From Pseudogulbenkiania subflava DSM 22618 (GTDB lineage Bacteria; Pseudomonadota; Gammaproteobacteria; Burkholderiales; Chromobacteriaceae): a stretch of 64,000 bases of DNA. The DNA is taken from contig NZ_FXAG01000005.1 of the NCBI RefSeq assembly GCF_900177275.1, positions 186,001 to 250,000 of the forward strand, read 5' to 3'. The translations under genes were made by a program, and so were the position numbers. This document shows, one piece after another, positions 8,773-16,251 of the stretch (the first letter of the stretch is position 1; each line of letters begins with the position of its first letter). Below the pieces are notes generated by a model. The model did not search any database. It was not told the DNA's origin and worked only from the letters and a program-made list of their open reading frames with translations.

Positions 8773-9743
8773 CATGTCTCGTCGTCAGCCTGGGAGTTGC
8801 TCTCACCCAGCTTGGCGCGCGGGTGGGTGGCATCGTAGACCTTGGCCAGGTGCTGGAAATCGAGGCTGGTGTAGATCTGCGTGGTGGACAGGTTGGCGTG
8901 GCCCAGCAGTTCCTGGACCGCGCGTAGATCGCCTGAAGACTGCAGTAGATGGCTGGCAAAAGAATGGCGCAGCATGTGCGGATGGACATGGCGGTCGCTG
9001 CCGTGGTGCAGCGCCCACTGTTCCAGCCGTTTCTCCACCTGCCGCCCGGACAGCCGCCGCCCGCTCTTGCCGGTGAATACCGCGCCCTCGCCCGGCAGGG
9101 AGGGGCGAATTGCCAGCCAGTGTTCCAGCGCCTGCCGGGCTTGGCGGCCGATCGGCAGAATGCGTGTCTTGTTGCCCTTGCCGTGGGCGGTGAGCAGGCC
9201 CTCGCTCAGATCGAGGTCGGCAAGGTTGAGTCCGGTCAGCTCCGACAGGCGCAAGCCGCACGAGTAGAGCAGCTCGAACATGGCCTGATCGCGGAGGCTT
9301 AAGTCATCCTCGGAGTCGATCGGAGCGTCGAGCAGTGCGCTGGTGGCATCGACGGGCAGGGCCTTGGGGAGCGTCTTCGGGCTTTTGGGTGGGCGGATTC
9401 CATGGCAGGGATTGGCTGGGAGCTTTTCCTGTTCGATCAGCCAATCGAAGAATCCGCGCCAGGCGGACAGCATGCGTGCCAGGCTACGGCCAATGTGCCC
9501 CTTGGCGTGGAGCCGTGCCACGGCGAGGCGGATCTGCTGTGCGGTGAGGGCGGCGGGATCCTGTCCGCCTTGCAGTGCGGCCAACGCCTGCAGGTCGCGG
9601 CGGTAGGCGCTGCGCGTGTGCGGGCTCTTGCCGGCAAGCTGCAGCGCCTGGTCGTAGCCGGCGATCCGCCGCTCCCAGCTCGTGGGCGGGGGTTCTCCCT
9701 GGTCGGGGGGGGGGTCGGGCGCGTCCTGCGGGCCAGTGTTCAT
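8772..9743 (-). CDS. xerC: Tyrosine recombinase XerC
   Basis: This is a complete Xer recombinase of 323 residues that, with XerD, resolves chromosome dimers at dif. In this numbering the catalytic set is Arg165 (CGLRLSEL), Lys189 (AHGKGNKTR), His256 and Arg259 (HMLRHSFASH), His282 (LLGHANLSTTQ) and Tyr291. The first 20 residues are Pro-rich and variable. I reject the longer start 51 bases upstream because its ATG lies inside the terminator hairpin of the preceding gene. The final residues are acidic and variable. Confidence 0.92.
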   Translation of the reverse strand: MNTGPQDAPDPPPDQGEPPPTSWERRIAGYDQALQLAGKSPHTRSAYRRDLQALAALQGGQDPAALTAQQIRLAVARLHAKGHIGRSLARMLSAWRGFFDWLIEQEKLPANPCHGIRPPKSPKTLPKALPVDATSALLDAPIDSEDDLSLRDQAMFELLYSCGLRLSELTGLNLADLDLSEGLLTAHGKGNKTRILPIGRQARQALEHWLAIRPSLPGEGAVFTGKSGRRLSGRQVEKRLEQWALHHGSDRHVHPHMLRHSFASHLLQSSGDLRAVQELLGHANLSTTQIYTSLDFQHLAKVYDATHPRAKLGESNSQADDET

Positions 9744-9774
9744 GATGCAACGTTTTCTGTGGGCGGGAGAAAGC

Positions 9775-9803
9775 AAAAAGCCGCCCGATGACATGAAGGC
9801 GGC
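9775..9803 (-). terminator. Terminator between the terB-like operon and xerC
   Basis: On the minus strand GCCGCC pairs with GGCGGC around a 12-base loop and is followed by TTTTTG. It lies 20 bases beyond the stop of the TerB-like gene and sets an upper limit for the xerC start. Confidence 0.7.
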
Positions 9804-9824
9804 CGGGGTGGGGTTCGATGAATC

Positions 9825-10247
9825 TTACTGCTTGACGAATTCGTTCTCGATATCTTCGAGCGTGATTTCCCACGAGTCCATCATATAGCGCAGCAGGGCC
9901 ATTTCCGGGTCGCTGATCTGTCCGTCGGACTTGGTGACGTCGATGGCCAGGGCGCAGGCGAGAATGCGCCGGCTCCGGTCGGTGACATCCGTCAGTAGGT
10001 TGTCGATGCGCTGCTTGTCGATGAGATGGATCGTACCATCCTGCTCATCGGCTTCGTCCGAAATGTCGTCGCAGTAGCTGATCAGCACGTCCATGAATTG
10101 CTTGCGGCCGAGGTCTAACACCTCGTAGACGTTCAACTCCTCTAGTGCCTCGATTTCGTGGTGATCCATCTCGCCGTCGGTGACCAGGAACATGGCCAGC
10201 AAGCGGGCAATGGCTTCGGCACTGTTGGGGGGGTAGGGTCTCATCAT
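9825..10247 (-). CDS. TerB-like acidic protein
   Basis: This 140-residue, strongly acidic, all-helical protein is built as two repeats of a TerB-type unit, each with a LAxxLxxxDGxxxxxE pattern (FLVTDGEMDHHEIEALEEL and ALAIDVTKSDGQISDPEMALL). TerB-fold proteins are cytoplasmic or membrane-associated and some bind metal through the acidic loops. No other tellurite-resistance (ter) gene is present, so a resistance role should not be assumed. Its ATG overlaps the upstream thioesterase gene by four bases, and a terminator follows it. Confidence 0.75.
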   Translation of the reverse strand: MMRPYPPNSAEAIARLLAMFLVTDGEMDHHEIEALEELNVYEVLDLGRKQFMDVLISYCDDISDEADEQDGTIHLIDKQRIDNLLTDVTDRSRRILACALAIDVTKSDGQISDPEMALLRYMMDSWEITLEDIENEFVKQ

Positions 10248-10690
10248 GCCATTCCTCCTTGTTGTTCTCGCGGAAAGCGCGTCATAAACACGTCGGGCAT
10301 TGGCGCGATTTTCCGCTTGCCGTAATCGAAGAAGACGATTCCGGTCTTCAATCTTGCCACTTCTTGCCCGGTCTTGTCATGGCTTGCCTGATAAACCAGA
10401 TCGAAACCGTACTTGTTGGGGTCGGCCAGCCCCAGGCGGAAGATCAGGCTTTCGCCATGGAAGACCTCTGCCTTGTAGACGATAGCGGCATCCGTCATGA
10501 TGATGCCATGGCCCTCTACGTCGAGCTCGGTATAACCGTAGGCCTTGAAGAACCGTAGGCGCGCTTCGTGGGCCAGCCGCAGCATGGCGTCGTTGGCGAG
10601 ATGTCCCCCGTAGTTGATATCACCTATCCTGATATCGAGGGTTATTTCGAAAACGAATGTTTCCGGCAGGGGAATCTGGATACGAGCCAT
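10244..10690 (-). CDS. Hotdog-fold acyl-CoA thioesterase family protein
   Basis: This 148-residue 4HBT-type protein has a typical opening, DIRIGDINYGGHLANDAMLRLAHEAR, in which the Asp and the following helix form the thioesterase active region. A central GESLIFRLGL and a final RLKTGIVFFDY strand follow. It probably hydrolyses short- or medium-chain acyl-CoA in the cytosol. The substrate cannot be read from sequence. It is first in a two-gene operon with the TerB-like gene, joined by an ATGA overlap. It is divergent from uspA, and the space between them holds a possible FNR-type box. Confidence 0.85.
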   Translation of the reverse strand: MARIQIPLPETFVFEITLDIRIGDINYGGHLANDAMLRLAHEARLRFFKAYGYTELDVEGHGIIMTDAAIVYKAEVFHGESLIFRLGLADPNKYGFDLVYQASHDKTGQEVARLKTGIVFFDYGKRKIAPMPDVFMTRFPREQQGGMA

Positions 10691-10731
10691 GATCGATTCT
10701 GCTTCAAATACGGAGGAGTCTACTCACGTCC

Positions 10732-10745
10732 TTAACCTGCATCAA
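10732..10745 (+). promoter_or_regulatory. Possible FNR/ANR-type box upstream of uspA
   Basis: TTAACCTGCATCAA compares with TTGAT-N4-ATCAA: the right half is perfect and the left half matches at 3 of 5. Its centre is about 70 bases before the uspA ATG, which would suit a site near -41.5 with a start point around 10780. Confidence 0.35.
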
Positions 10746-10808
10746 CAATGAAACGTGGCGGATTTGGTACGGTGTGGTAGTCAGGGGTTATTAGATAAGG
10801 AGCATGTC

Positions 10809-11258
10809 ATGTATCAGCGAATTTACGTACCGGTGGATGATAGCGAAACTTCCAACCTGGCCTTGGCTGAGGCTTGCAAGCTCGCAAAAGAAGTGGGGGC
10901 CAAGGTGTGCCTCGCGCATGTTGTCGACTTGGCGCAGTTTGGATGGGGGGGGACGGAGTTTCTCGATGCTTCCGAACTACAGGCTTCGATCAAGCAAGCC
11001 GGTGAGAAGGTGCTGTCCCAAGCTGAAGCCAAGGCCCAGACCATGGGTGTTCAGGTCGAGGGCAAGATTCTCGAGAGCTGGGGCGACAAGATTGCGTCGG
11101 TATTGATTGAAGACTTGCAGAACTGGCAGGCGGACTTGGTGGTCATGGGGACGCACGGCTGGAGCGGTCTGATGCATCTGCTGATGGGAAGTGTGGCAGA
11201 GGGTGTGCTAAAACAGGTCGAAGTCCCGGTCTTGTTGGTGCGTAACGTCGGCGACTGA
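10809..11258 (+). CDS. Universal stress protein UspA family
   Basis: This 149-residue single-domain Usp begins MYQRIYVPVDDSE and ends with the ATP-binding signature MGTHGWSGLMHLLMGSVAEGV (Gly-x2-Gly-x9-Gly-Ser), so it belongs to the nucleotide-binding branch. The ATG is placed after AAGGAGC at a good distance; an in-frame start 54 bases further up has no ribosome site. Such proteins aid survival under starvation or low oxygen. A possible FNR-type box upstream fits the latter. A strong hairpin follows the gene. Confidence 0.92.
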   Translation: MYQRIYVPVDDSETSNLALAEACKLAKEVGAKVCLAHVVDLAQFGWGGTEFLDASELQASIKQAGEKVLSQAEAKAQTMGVQVEGKILESWGDKIASVLIEDLQNWQADLVVMGTHGWSGLMHLLMGSVAEGVLKQVEVPVLLVRNVGD

Positions 11259-11288
11259 CCTGGAGTTGAGGTCGGTGTCGCGCAGCGC

Positions 11289-11319
11289 CATCTCCCCGGT
11301 GGGGTTCACCGGGGAGATG
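11289..11319. terminator. Perfect 13-bp hairpin between uspA and an HTH gene
   Basis: CATCTCCCCGGTG and CACCGGGGAGATG pair perfectly around GGGTT. Neither side has a T-run, so it may end transcription weakly, protect 3' ends, or act with Rho. It lies between two converging genes. Confidence 0.55.
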
Positions 11320-11342
11320 TCATGGGATGGTGCTGCCGATGA

Positions 11343-11672
11343 TCAGCTGGCAACCGATTCCGACGACGAGGAGCCTTCCGTGGCGTCCAGTTTGGCACGC
11401 ACTGCCTTGCGTAGGCTCTTGTAGAGGTCCGGGTGGGTCTCTTTGAGGTATTCGACGATTTCGAAATCCTCACGGCGTACCCGGGCCAGATCGACTTGCT
11501 CAACATGAACCAGGCGAAGCAGTTCGCGCACCGGTTTGGGCATGTTGCGACCGCTTTCATAGCGGGAACCGCCGGATTGGGTGACGCCGATACGGCTCCA
11601 GAATTCCTGCTGGTTCAGGCCGAGCTTTCGCCGGATTTCGCGGGGGTTGGTGATCTTCTCAAACAGTTTCAT
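11343..11672 (-). CDS. XRE-family DNA-binding protein
   Basis: This 109-residue protein has a helix-turn-helix at residues 11-50 (IRRKLGLNQQEFWSRIGVTQSGGSRYE), which matches transcription regulators of the XRE/cro type in which ESGRNMPKPVRELLRLV follows the fold. The second half is a charged helix and a Ser-rich tail. No signal or partner domain is seen. The upstream region of about 250 bases is markedly A+T-rich, contains a CTGCTAT/ATAGCAG hairpin (11724-11744), and probably holds its promoter. Targets are unknown. Confidence 0.82.
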   Translation of the reverse strand: MKLFEKITNPREIRRKLGLNQQEFWSRIGVTQSGGSRYESGRNMPKPVRELLRLVHVEQVDLARVRREDFEIVEYLKETHPDLYKSLRKAVRAKLDATEGSSSSESVAS

Positions 11673-11919
11673 GGTAAGCCTCGTAAATTGGTAACCGGTC
11701 TTGATAAGTGTTTTTATTGGGTGCTGCTATATAAAAAATAGCAGAAAAAATCCATTAGGAATATTAGAGCGTACAAAAAAAAATAGTTCCCGTCATCGCT
11801 CATGGAATATTCCGTATTTCTTATGTTTCAAGCCGCAGGACAGGTTGCTGGATCGACGGGTGCAGAGAATCGTCCGGCGCTGATGGGCTGGGCTATGCAC
11901 AACAAAGAAAGGGAGGGGT

Positions 11920-12015
11920 GGCGAGCCCGACCCCCGGCACTTGCACTGAATAACTGTGGCTGCTTCCTTCCGGACCTGACCAGGTTCGCTATTGTGCAAT
12001 GCGGGGAGGCCCGCC
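11920..12015 (-). ncRNA. ffs: 4.5S RNA (signal recognition particle RNA)
   Basis: The minus strand carries the invariant SRP RNA core CCTGGTCAGGTCCGGAAGG followed by AAGCAGCC, which forms the Ffh-binding tetraloop and its symmetric and asymmetric loops. Flanks pair into the long hairpin: GGCGGGCC at the 5' side with GGGCTCGCC at the 3' side, and GCATTGCAC with GTGCAAGTGC inside. After the stem the strand reads into CTTTCTTTG, a likely end point. The RNA guides ribosomes making membrane proteins to FtsY. Ends are set from pairing, so they may be off by a few bases. Confidence 0.95.
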
Positions 12016-12029
12016 ATTGAGAGTTGAAA

Positions 12030-12058
12030 ATTGTATCCCTTTAACATGGGTTTGCCAA
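12030..12058 (-). promoter_or_regulatory. Sigma70 promoter of ffs
   Basis: On the minus strand TTGGCA and TACAAT are separated by exactly 17 bases, close to the ideal TTGACA-17-TATAAT. The start would fall about 8 bases before the mature 4.5S RNA, leaving a short leader for RNase P-type trimming. Confidence 0.75.
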
Positions 12059-12117
12059 GCAATTATTGCGGGCTGTCAGGGTATTTTTACTTCTCCATCC
12101 AATTGCACGGAGGGGTC

Positions 12118-12981
12118 TCATGGTTTGACGCCGTGGTCGGCAAACCATGCCAGCATTTTGGCCCAGCCGTCGCGTGCGGCGGCGGCATTGTAGCTTGGTC
12201 GGTAATCGGCGTTGAAGCCGTGGCCGGCGTCGGGGTAGATGATCAGATGGGATGGGCTGCCGGCTTTGGCTAGCTTGTCCTGCATTGCCTTGACGGTATC
12301 GAGGGGGATGCCGCTGTCGAGTCCGCCATAGAGTCCCAGAACAGGTACCTTCAATTGATCCGCCAGGTCCAGCGGGTGCTTGGGGGTCATGGCGCTGCTG
12401 CCGGCCGTCAGTTTTCCGTACCAGGCCGCCGCCGCCTTGATGGCGGTGGTATGTGCGGCGTACAGCCAGACGATACGGCCGCCCCAGCAGAAGCCGGTGA
12501 TGGCCATGTGCGTGCTATCCCCGCCATGGTTGCGCGTCCAGGCCAATGTGGCATCCAGATCCTGCAGCACCTGCTGGTCGGGGACCTTGCTGACCAGTTT
12601 GGCCAGGAGCTCTTCGGTCGAGGGGTAGTCCCGTGGATTACCCTGGCGGAAATAGAGTTCGGGCGCGATGGCAAGGTAACCGGCTTTGGCCAGTCGCCGG
12701 CAGAGGTCTTGAATGTGCTCGTGAACGCCGAAAATCTCCTGTACCACCAGGATGACGGGCAGCGCCCCTTTTGCGTTGGCGGGGCGGGCCACGTAGGCGG
12801 GTAGGATTTCACCCTTGACCGGGACGCCAACCGGACCTGTGCTCAAATTCTGGCTGTCAGTGGTGATGACGGTGGCCGAGGCCGGGCTCACTGCCAATGC
12901 GAAACCGGTGCCCAGGGCCAGTTGCAAGAAGTGTCGGCGCTCGTCATCGGGATGGGAGGGGCGGCTTGACGATGTGGTCAT
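12118..12981 (-). CDS. Exported dienelactone hydrolase-family protein
   Basis: This 287-residue alpha/beta hydrolase has a twin-arginine signal (ERRHFLQLALG then an Ala-rich stretch ending SPASA), so it is predicted to be folded before export to the periplasm. The DLH triad is visible: Cys in GFCWGGR, Asp in GGLDSGIP and His in DAGHGF. Family members open lactones or esters; the real substrate is unknown. I chose the ATG preceded by GGAGAGCCACC, because the upstream alternative adds 16 residues in front of the Tat signal. It stands alone behind ffs. Confidence 0.88.
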   Translation of the reverse strand: MTTSSSRPSHPDDERRHFLQLALGTGFALAVSPASATVITTDSQNLSTGPVGVPVKGEILPAYVARPANAKGALPVILVVQEIFGVHEHIQDLCRRLAKAGYLAIAPELYFRQGNPRDYPSTEELLAKLVSKVPDQQVLQDLDATLAWTRNHGGDSTHMAITGFCWGGRIVWLYAAHTTAIKAAAAWYGKLTAGSSAMTPKHPLDLADQLKVPVLGLYGGLDSGIPLDTVKAMQDKLAKAGSPSHLIIYPDAGHGFNADYRPSYNAAAARDGWAKMLAWFADHGVKP

Positions 12982-13196
12982 GGTGGCTCTCCAACAGGTA
13001 ATCCATGCTAGATCAATCCAGCTTTGCAAACCAGCCGGGTGTCGGGTCTTGCTCCGGCGGTCTGCTGATCAGGGAAAGCCGGGCCGCATGGTGATGTGGT
13101 GCCGTTCGATGCTGGCTGATAAAGGTGGGGCCGAGTGTTGGGGCGGGGTGTAGAATGGCGCGCATTACTGAAAGATGATGACAAGGCATAGTGCAC

Positions 13197-13466
13197 ATGA
13201 AAAGAACGGATCTGGAAAAGAACAAGGGGCTGAAGATCAACGGCAAGATGGCTCAGGCCGGCGTGCCTGCCCGCTACGGCCAGCAGGCGGGCGGAGCGCT
13301 GGATAAGAAGGAACGTCGCAAGCTCGATCAGGCTCAGGGCCTGGTGCCTTTCGCGGTGAAGCTGCCGGGAGATCTGGTCAAGGAGTTGCAGGCGCTGGCT
13401 CAAGAGCGCCAGCTTGCCATGAGCGATCTGGCCGTGGAGCTGTTGAAGAAGGGCTTGTCCGCCTGA
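13197..13466 (+). CDS. Small conserved basic protein
   Basis: This 89-residue, Lys-rich protein has no domain I can name with certainty. Two parts stand out. One is a basic N-terminal stretch (LKINGKMAQAGVPARYGQQAGG). The other is a C-terminal helix pair (VPFAVKLPGDLVKELQALAQERQL then SDLAVELLKKGL), which has the look of a ribbon-helix-helix or other small DNA-binding fold. Similar small proteins are, to my memory, found in pseudomonads. It has its own strong terminator. The start codon ATGAAAAG is preceded by a weak AAGG, and a GTG six bases upstream is also possible. Confidence 0.7.
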   Translation: MKRTDLEKNKGLKINGKMAQAGVPARYGQQAGGALDKKERRKLDQAQGLVPFAVKLPGDLVKELQALAQERQLAMSDLAVELLKKGLSA

Positions 13467-13486
13467 ATCGGAGCGGACGATGGCAA

Positions 13487-13519
13487 GCAAAACGGCACGT
13501 AACGTGCCGTTTTGCTTTT
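13487..13519. terminator. Bidirectional terminator
   Basis: GCAAAACGGCACG and CGTGCCGTTTTGC pair perfectly across TAA, with TTTT following on the plus strand. It serves the small gene ending at 13466 and possibly the converging lipoprotein gene. Confidence 0.88.
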
Positions 13520-13541
13520 GGTGTGGCCGTGATAACGGCAG

Positions 13542-14306
13542 TCAGGGGCGTGTGGCCGCCGTGGCGGCCGCTGCATCGAGCGGCAGGAACTGCAGCAAGG
13601 GGGCGCCGAGCAAGGCTTGGCTGTAGTTGATGGCGGCGCGGCGATACTTCTCGTCGGAGAAGGCCGCGAGCAAGTTGAGTCGGCCGACGATCTTGCCGAA
13701 TTCACGTTCGAAGCTGAGGTTCTGTTCGCTATCGCTAAGTTCGTTGGCTCGCAGCATGGCTTTGCCGTCGTCACCTTTGCGGTTGGATAGCAGCCAGGCC
13801 GCCACTTCGACATTGTAGGAGGCGTTGGCGAGCTTGCCGGCGTCGAGACCGTCCAGCAGGTAGTGTTCGGTCTTGCCGTCGTAACAGTCGAGCAGCATGC
13901 TCCCCAGGCCGTAGATCAGGGTGCCGGCGCGATCGCCCTTGAAGTGAGGGTCGAATGCCGTGGTGAGGGCGGCGACCGCGCGCACCTTGCCCAGGGCTGG
14001 GAGGGGCTGGTTGAGGCGAATGGCCTCCATGATTTGCCGATGAGCTTCGTCGCGACTGCCCGCGCCGCCCGCGCGCCAACTGGATGGGTTGCGCTTGTAC
14101 AGTTTGTCGAGCAGCAGGCTCAGACTGTCGAGGTTGTCGCGCATGGTGAGATTGGCGACGCGGTTGCCGTCGCTTTGCCCTAGCTGCTCCACGCTGAAGC
14201 CATCGCCGCTAACCGGCTTCTTGCCGGGCGGTGAGGAACAGGCGAGCAGCAGTCCGCAGAGGCACAGCGGGAGCAGGCGGGAGGCAGTCTGCGGTAGGTG
14301 GGGCAT
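13542..14306 (-). CDS. Predicted lipoprotein of unknown function
   Basis: This 254-residue protein has a clear lipoprotein signal: positive start, hydrophobic core LLPLCLCGLLLAC, and Cys23 as the lipid site, followed by SSPPGKK. The mature part is helical and mentions two Cys-free repeats of Leu/Asp-rich sequence (LDSLSLLLDKLY; LIYGLGSMLLDCYDGKTEHYLLDGLD). I do not recognise a named domain. It is probably anchored in the outer or inner membrane facing the periplasm; Ser at +2 favours the outer membrane. It stands alone between a terminator and an intergenic region. Confidence 0.75.
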   Translation of the reverse strand: MPHLPQTASRLLPLCLCGLLLACSSPPGKKPVSGDGFSVEQLGQSDGNRVANLTMRDNLDSLSLLLDKLYKRNPSSWRAGGAGSRDEAHRQIMEAIRLNQPLPALGKVRAVAALTTAFDPHFKGDRAGTLIYGLGSMLLDCYDGKTEHYLLDGLDAGKLANASYNVEVAAWLLSNRKGDDGKAMLRANELSDSEQNLSFEREFGKIVGRLNLLAAFSDEKYRRAAINYSQALLGAPLLQFLPLDAAAATAATRP

Positions 14307-14402
14307 GGGGCGTCTTGAGGCGATAACGGTGTTGCCGTATGTAGCATGCCGCCGCGCACCGCGGCAAGCGAGCGCGGCGGCATCATTTCCCTGCCCCGGT
14401 GT

Positions 14403-14969
14403 TTAGTGTTGCTTGGTGGGGGTGTGGAGGCCCAGGGCAGCCCAGCCTTCGTGCCCGAGTTCCTTCATTGTCGCGATGTTTTTTTCGTAAATGGCGTCGG
14501 CCTCGGGGAAAGCCTCGACGGCACGATCGATGCTGCTCTCCCGCAACAGGTGCAGCGTGGGGTAGGGGGAGCGGTTGGTGAAGTTCTCGATGTCGTCCTT
14601 GTCGGTATCTTCGAACTGGTAGTCCGGATGGAAGCTGGCCACCTGCAGGGTGCCGGCGTAGCCCAGCTCTTCGACGACGTTGTCGGCGAGGTCGAGAAAG
14701 TCGTTGTAATCCAGGAAGTCGGTGAGCGTGTCGGGGTGGATCAGCAGGGTGGTGTCGATCTCTTCCGGGGCGGTTTCGTCCAGTAGTTGCAATTCACGTT
14801 CGAGCTCTTCCAGCAGGGCGTCGATGTGGGGGGCGTGGCTCACTACGAAGCGCACCTGGTTCTTGACGTAGACGGACTTGGCAAATGGGCACAGGTTAAG
14901 GCCGATGACGGCTTTTTCCACCCATTGGCGGGTGGCGGTGATGATGTCGTTGTCGCTAGGAGTAGTCAT
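14403..14969 (-). CDS. DUF1415 family protein
   Basis: This 188-residue cytosolic protein has the family opening WVEKAVIGLNLCPFAK, with the conserved Cys-Pro-Phe-Ala, then LLIHPDTLTDFLDYNDFLDLAD and the motif VASFHPDYQFEDT. Its biochemical role is unknown. The longer frame start at 15023 is unlikely because that ATG directly follows the T-run of the csp terminator; the ATG at MTTPSDND is used instead. It stands downstream of csp but is separated by the terminator. Confidence 0.85.
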   Translation of the reverse strand: MTTPSDNDIITATRQWVEKAVIGLNLCPFAKSVYVKNQVRFVVSHAPHIDALLEELERELQLLDETAPEEIDTTLLIHPDTLTDFLDYNDFLDLADNVVEELGYAGTLQVASFHPDYQFEDTDKDDIENFTNRSPYPTLHLLRESSIDRAVEAFPEADAIYEKNIATMKELGHEGWAALGLHTPTKQH

Positions 14970-15024
14970 GTCGCGGTCCGGTGAGGGTGGTGTCGTTTGT
15001 GGGATTTCATTGTAGACGGGCATG

Positions 15025-15053
15025 AAAAAACCCGGAACCAGTCCGGGTTTTTT
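15025..15053 (-). terminator. csp terminator
   Basis: AAAAAACCCGGA and TCCGGGTTTTTT pair around five bases, giving a strong hairpin with T-runs in both directions. It lies about 26 bases after the csp stop. Confidence 0.92.
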
Positions 15054-15078
15054 CTGGAACGCTTAGTCGCGGTAAGAA

Positions 15079-15282
15079 TTACAGCGGCTGAATGTTCGAG
15101 GCTTGCTTGCCCTTCGGACCCATGGTCACGTCGAAGCTTACGCGCTGGTTTTCGGCCAGGGTCTTGAAGCCGTTGGCTTTGATCTGGGAGAAGTGAGCGA
15201 AGATATCGTCGCCGCCTTCGTCCGGGGTGATGAAGCCGAAGCCTTTGGAGTCATTGAACCACTTAACGGTACCAGTTGCCAT
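15079..15282 (-). CDS. cspA: Cold-shock-type RNA chaperone
   Basis: This 67-residue OB-fold protein has both RNA-binding motifs, KGFGFI and DIFAHF, and binds single-stranded RNA and DNA to melt structure. The ATG at MATGTVKWF is the family start; a start four residues upstream is possible. A leader of about 100 bases upstream is unusually A+T-rich, as often seen for csp genes whose mRNA leader responds to temperature. Whether this one is cold-induced cannot be told; many betaproteobacterial copies are constitutive. Confidence 0.95.
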   Translation of the reverse strand: MATGTVKWFNDSKGFGFITPDEGGDDIFAHFSQIKANGFKTLAENQRVSFDVTMGPKGKQASNIQPL

Positions 15283-15571
15283 GGTATTTCCCATCTATAT
15301 AAAAATAATGATATGAATTTAAGTGCATGAAAATCAAGGGAAATGGCGAACTGAGGTACGGACTTAGGCCACGACGACAACTACACATCTACGACTTGAA
15401 AATCTTGCGTGGAGGATAGTGCACCGAGTTGCCGCACAAGGCAAGCGATTTCTGTGAGCTATCGGCAAATAGTTGCCGGGCACGGTCATCGGGCCGGGCC
15501 CGCGCCGAGCTGGCGGCGCGGCTGCCTTTTGCTATGCTGTGGCCCTTCCGTCCAGCCCTTGAGGATGATCT

Positions 15572-15859
15572 ATGAAAGCCCTGTGGAAGCCGCTTGCCAT
15601 CACGCTTCTTGCTTTGTTCCTGGTTGCCTGCAGCAAGGTGACGCCGGCCAATTTCGAGAAGATTCAGGAGGATATGACCCGGCAGCAGGTGGTCGAGATA
15701 CTGGGGGAGCCCGCCGATGTCAGCAGTGCCAGCCTGTTGGGTTTCTCCGGCGGGACGGCGACCTGGCGCCACGGCAAGACCGTGATAACGGTGCGCTTCG
15801 TCAACGACAAGGTTGTCAGCAAACAGATCGACACGGCGGCCGCGACGTCGGCGTACTAG
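15572..15859 (+). CDS. Small lipoprotein of the SmpA/OmlA-like type
   Basis: This 95-residue protein starts with a lipoprotein signal (TLLALFLVACS, lipid site Cys20) and continues into a short BamE/SmpA-like domain: FEKIQEDMTRQQVVEILGEPADV, then a TATWRHGKTVITVRFVNDKVVSKQI strand pair. True BamE has a longer, distinct sequence and this is more likely one of its many paralogues. It would be a periplasmic-facing lipoprotein. Its stop overlaps the end of the converging hemerythrin gene by four bases. Confidence 0.82.
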   Translation: MKALWKPLAITLLALFLVACSKVTPANFEKIQEDMTRQQVVEILGEPADVSSASLLGFSGGTATWRHGKTVITVRFVNDKVVSKQIDTAAATSAY

Positions 15860-16251
15860 CCCAGTTTTTCTTGCAGCTGTGCCAGCAGTTCGGGAGGCAG
15901 ATGCTGCTCCAGCCACGGAAATAGCTCGCGCTCTTCGAAGCGCACGTGTGAGATCAGCGCTTCGGCCAGCCGGGAAGGGTTGGCCGAAGGCGCTGCGGCC
16001 AGGGCGCGCAGCTCTTGGTGCTCGGCCAGCAGGCGTGCGCTCGTCGCTTCGTCCAGGTGGGGTTGCAGCCAGGTTTCTTCGAGCTGGAAATGCTGCTCCA
16101 GCGGTGTGGCGTAATGCTGGCGGAAGTTCTCTATCAGTGCCTCGCAGCCGGCGTCATCGGCGTCGGAACAGGCCCGGCGCAGGCGCTGGGCGAAGGAGAG
16201 GTTGTGATGATGCTCGTGCGAGAGCGGGACCAGCGCGGGGTGGCGTTTCAT
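15856..16251 (-). CDS. Hemerythrin-domain protein
   Basis: This 131-residue four-helix protein carries candidate di-iron ligands: the SHEHHHNL cluster (residues 11-18), His54 and Glu58 in QHFQLEE, His78, and His102/Glu106 in HVRFEERELF. The family binds oxygen or nitric oxide at a diiron site. It is the last gene of an operon with an NnrS-like protein and a MIP18-family protein, linked by ATGA overlaps. That context points to nitric oxide or iron-sulfur stress, in the manner of YtfE, though the sequence is not YtfE itself. Confidence 0.88.
   Translation of the reverse strand: MKRHPALVPLSHEHHHNLSFAQRLRRACSDADDAGCEALIENFRQHYATPLEQHFQLEETWLQPHLDEATSARLLAEHQELRALAAAPSANPSRLAEALISHVRFEERELFPWLEQHLPPELLAQLQEKLG

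Noticed and set aside
9825-10247. Tellurite-resistance determinant
   Set aside because: Only a TerB-like protein is present; no terA, terC, terD or terZ lies nearby, so resistance is not supported.
4192-10690. tRNA or rRNA genes
   Set aside because: I looked for tRNA-like cloverleaf patterns and T-loop words in the gaps and found none that hold together; only ffs is supported.
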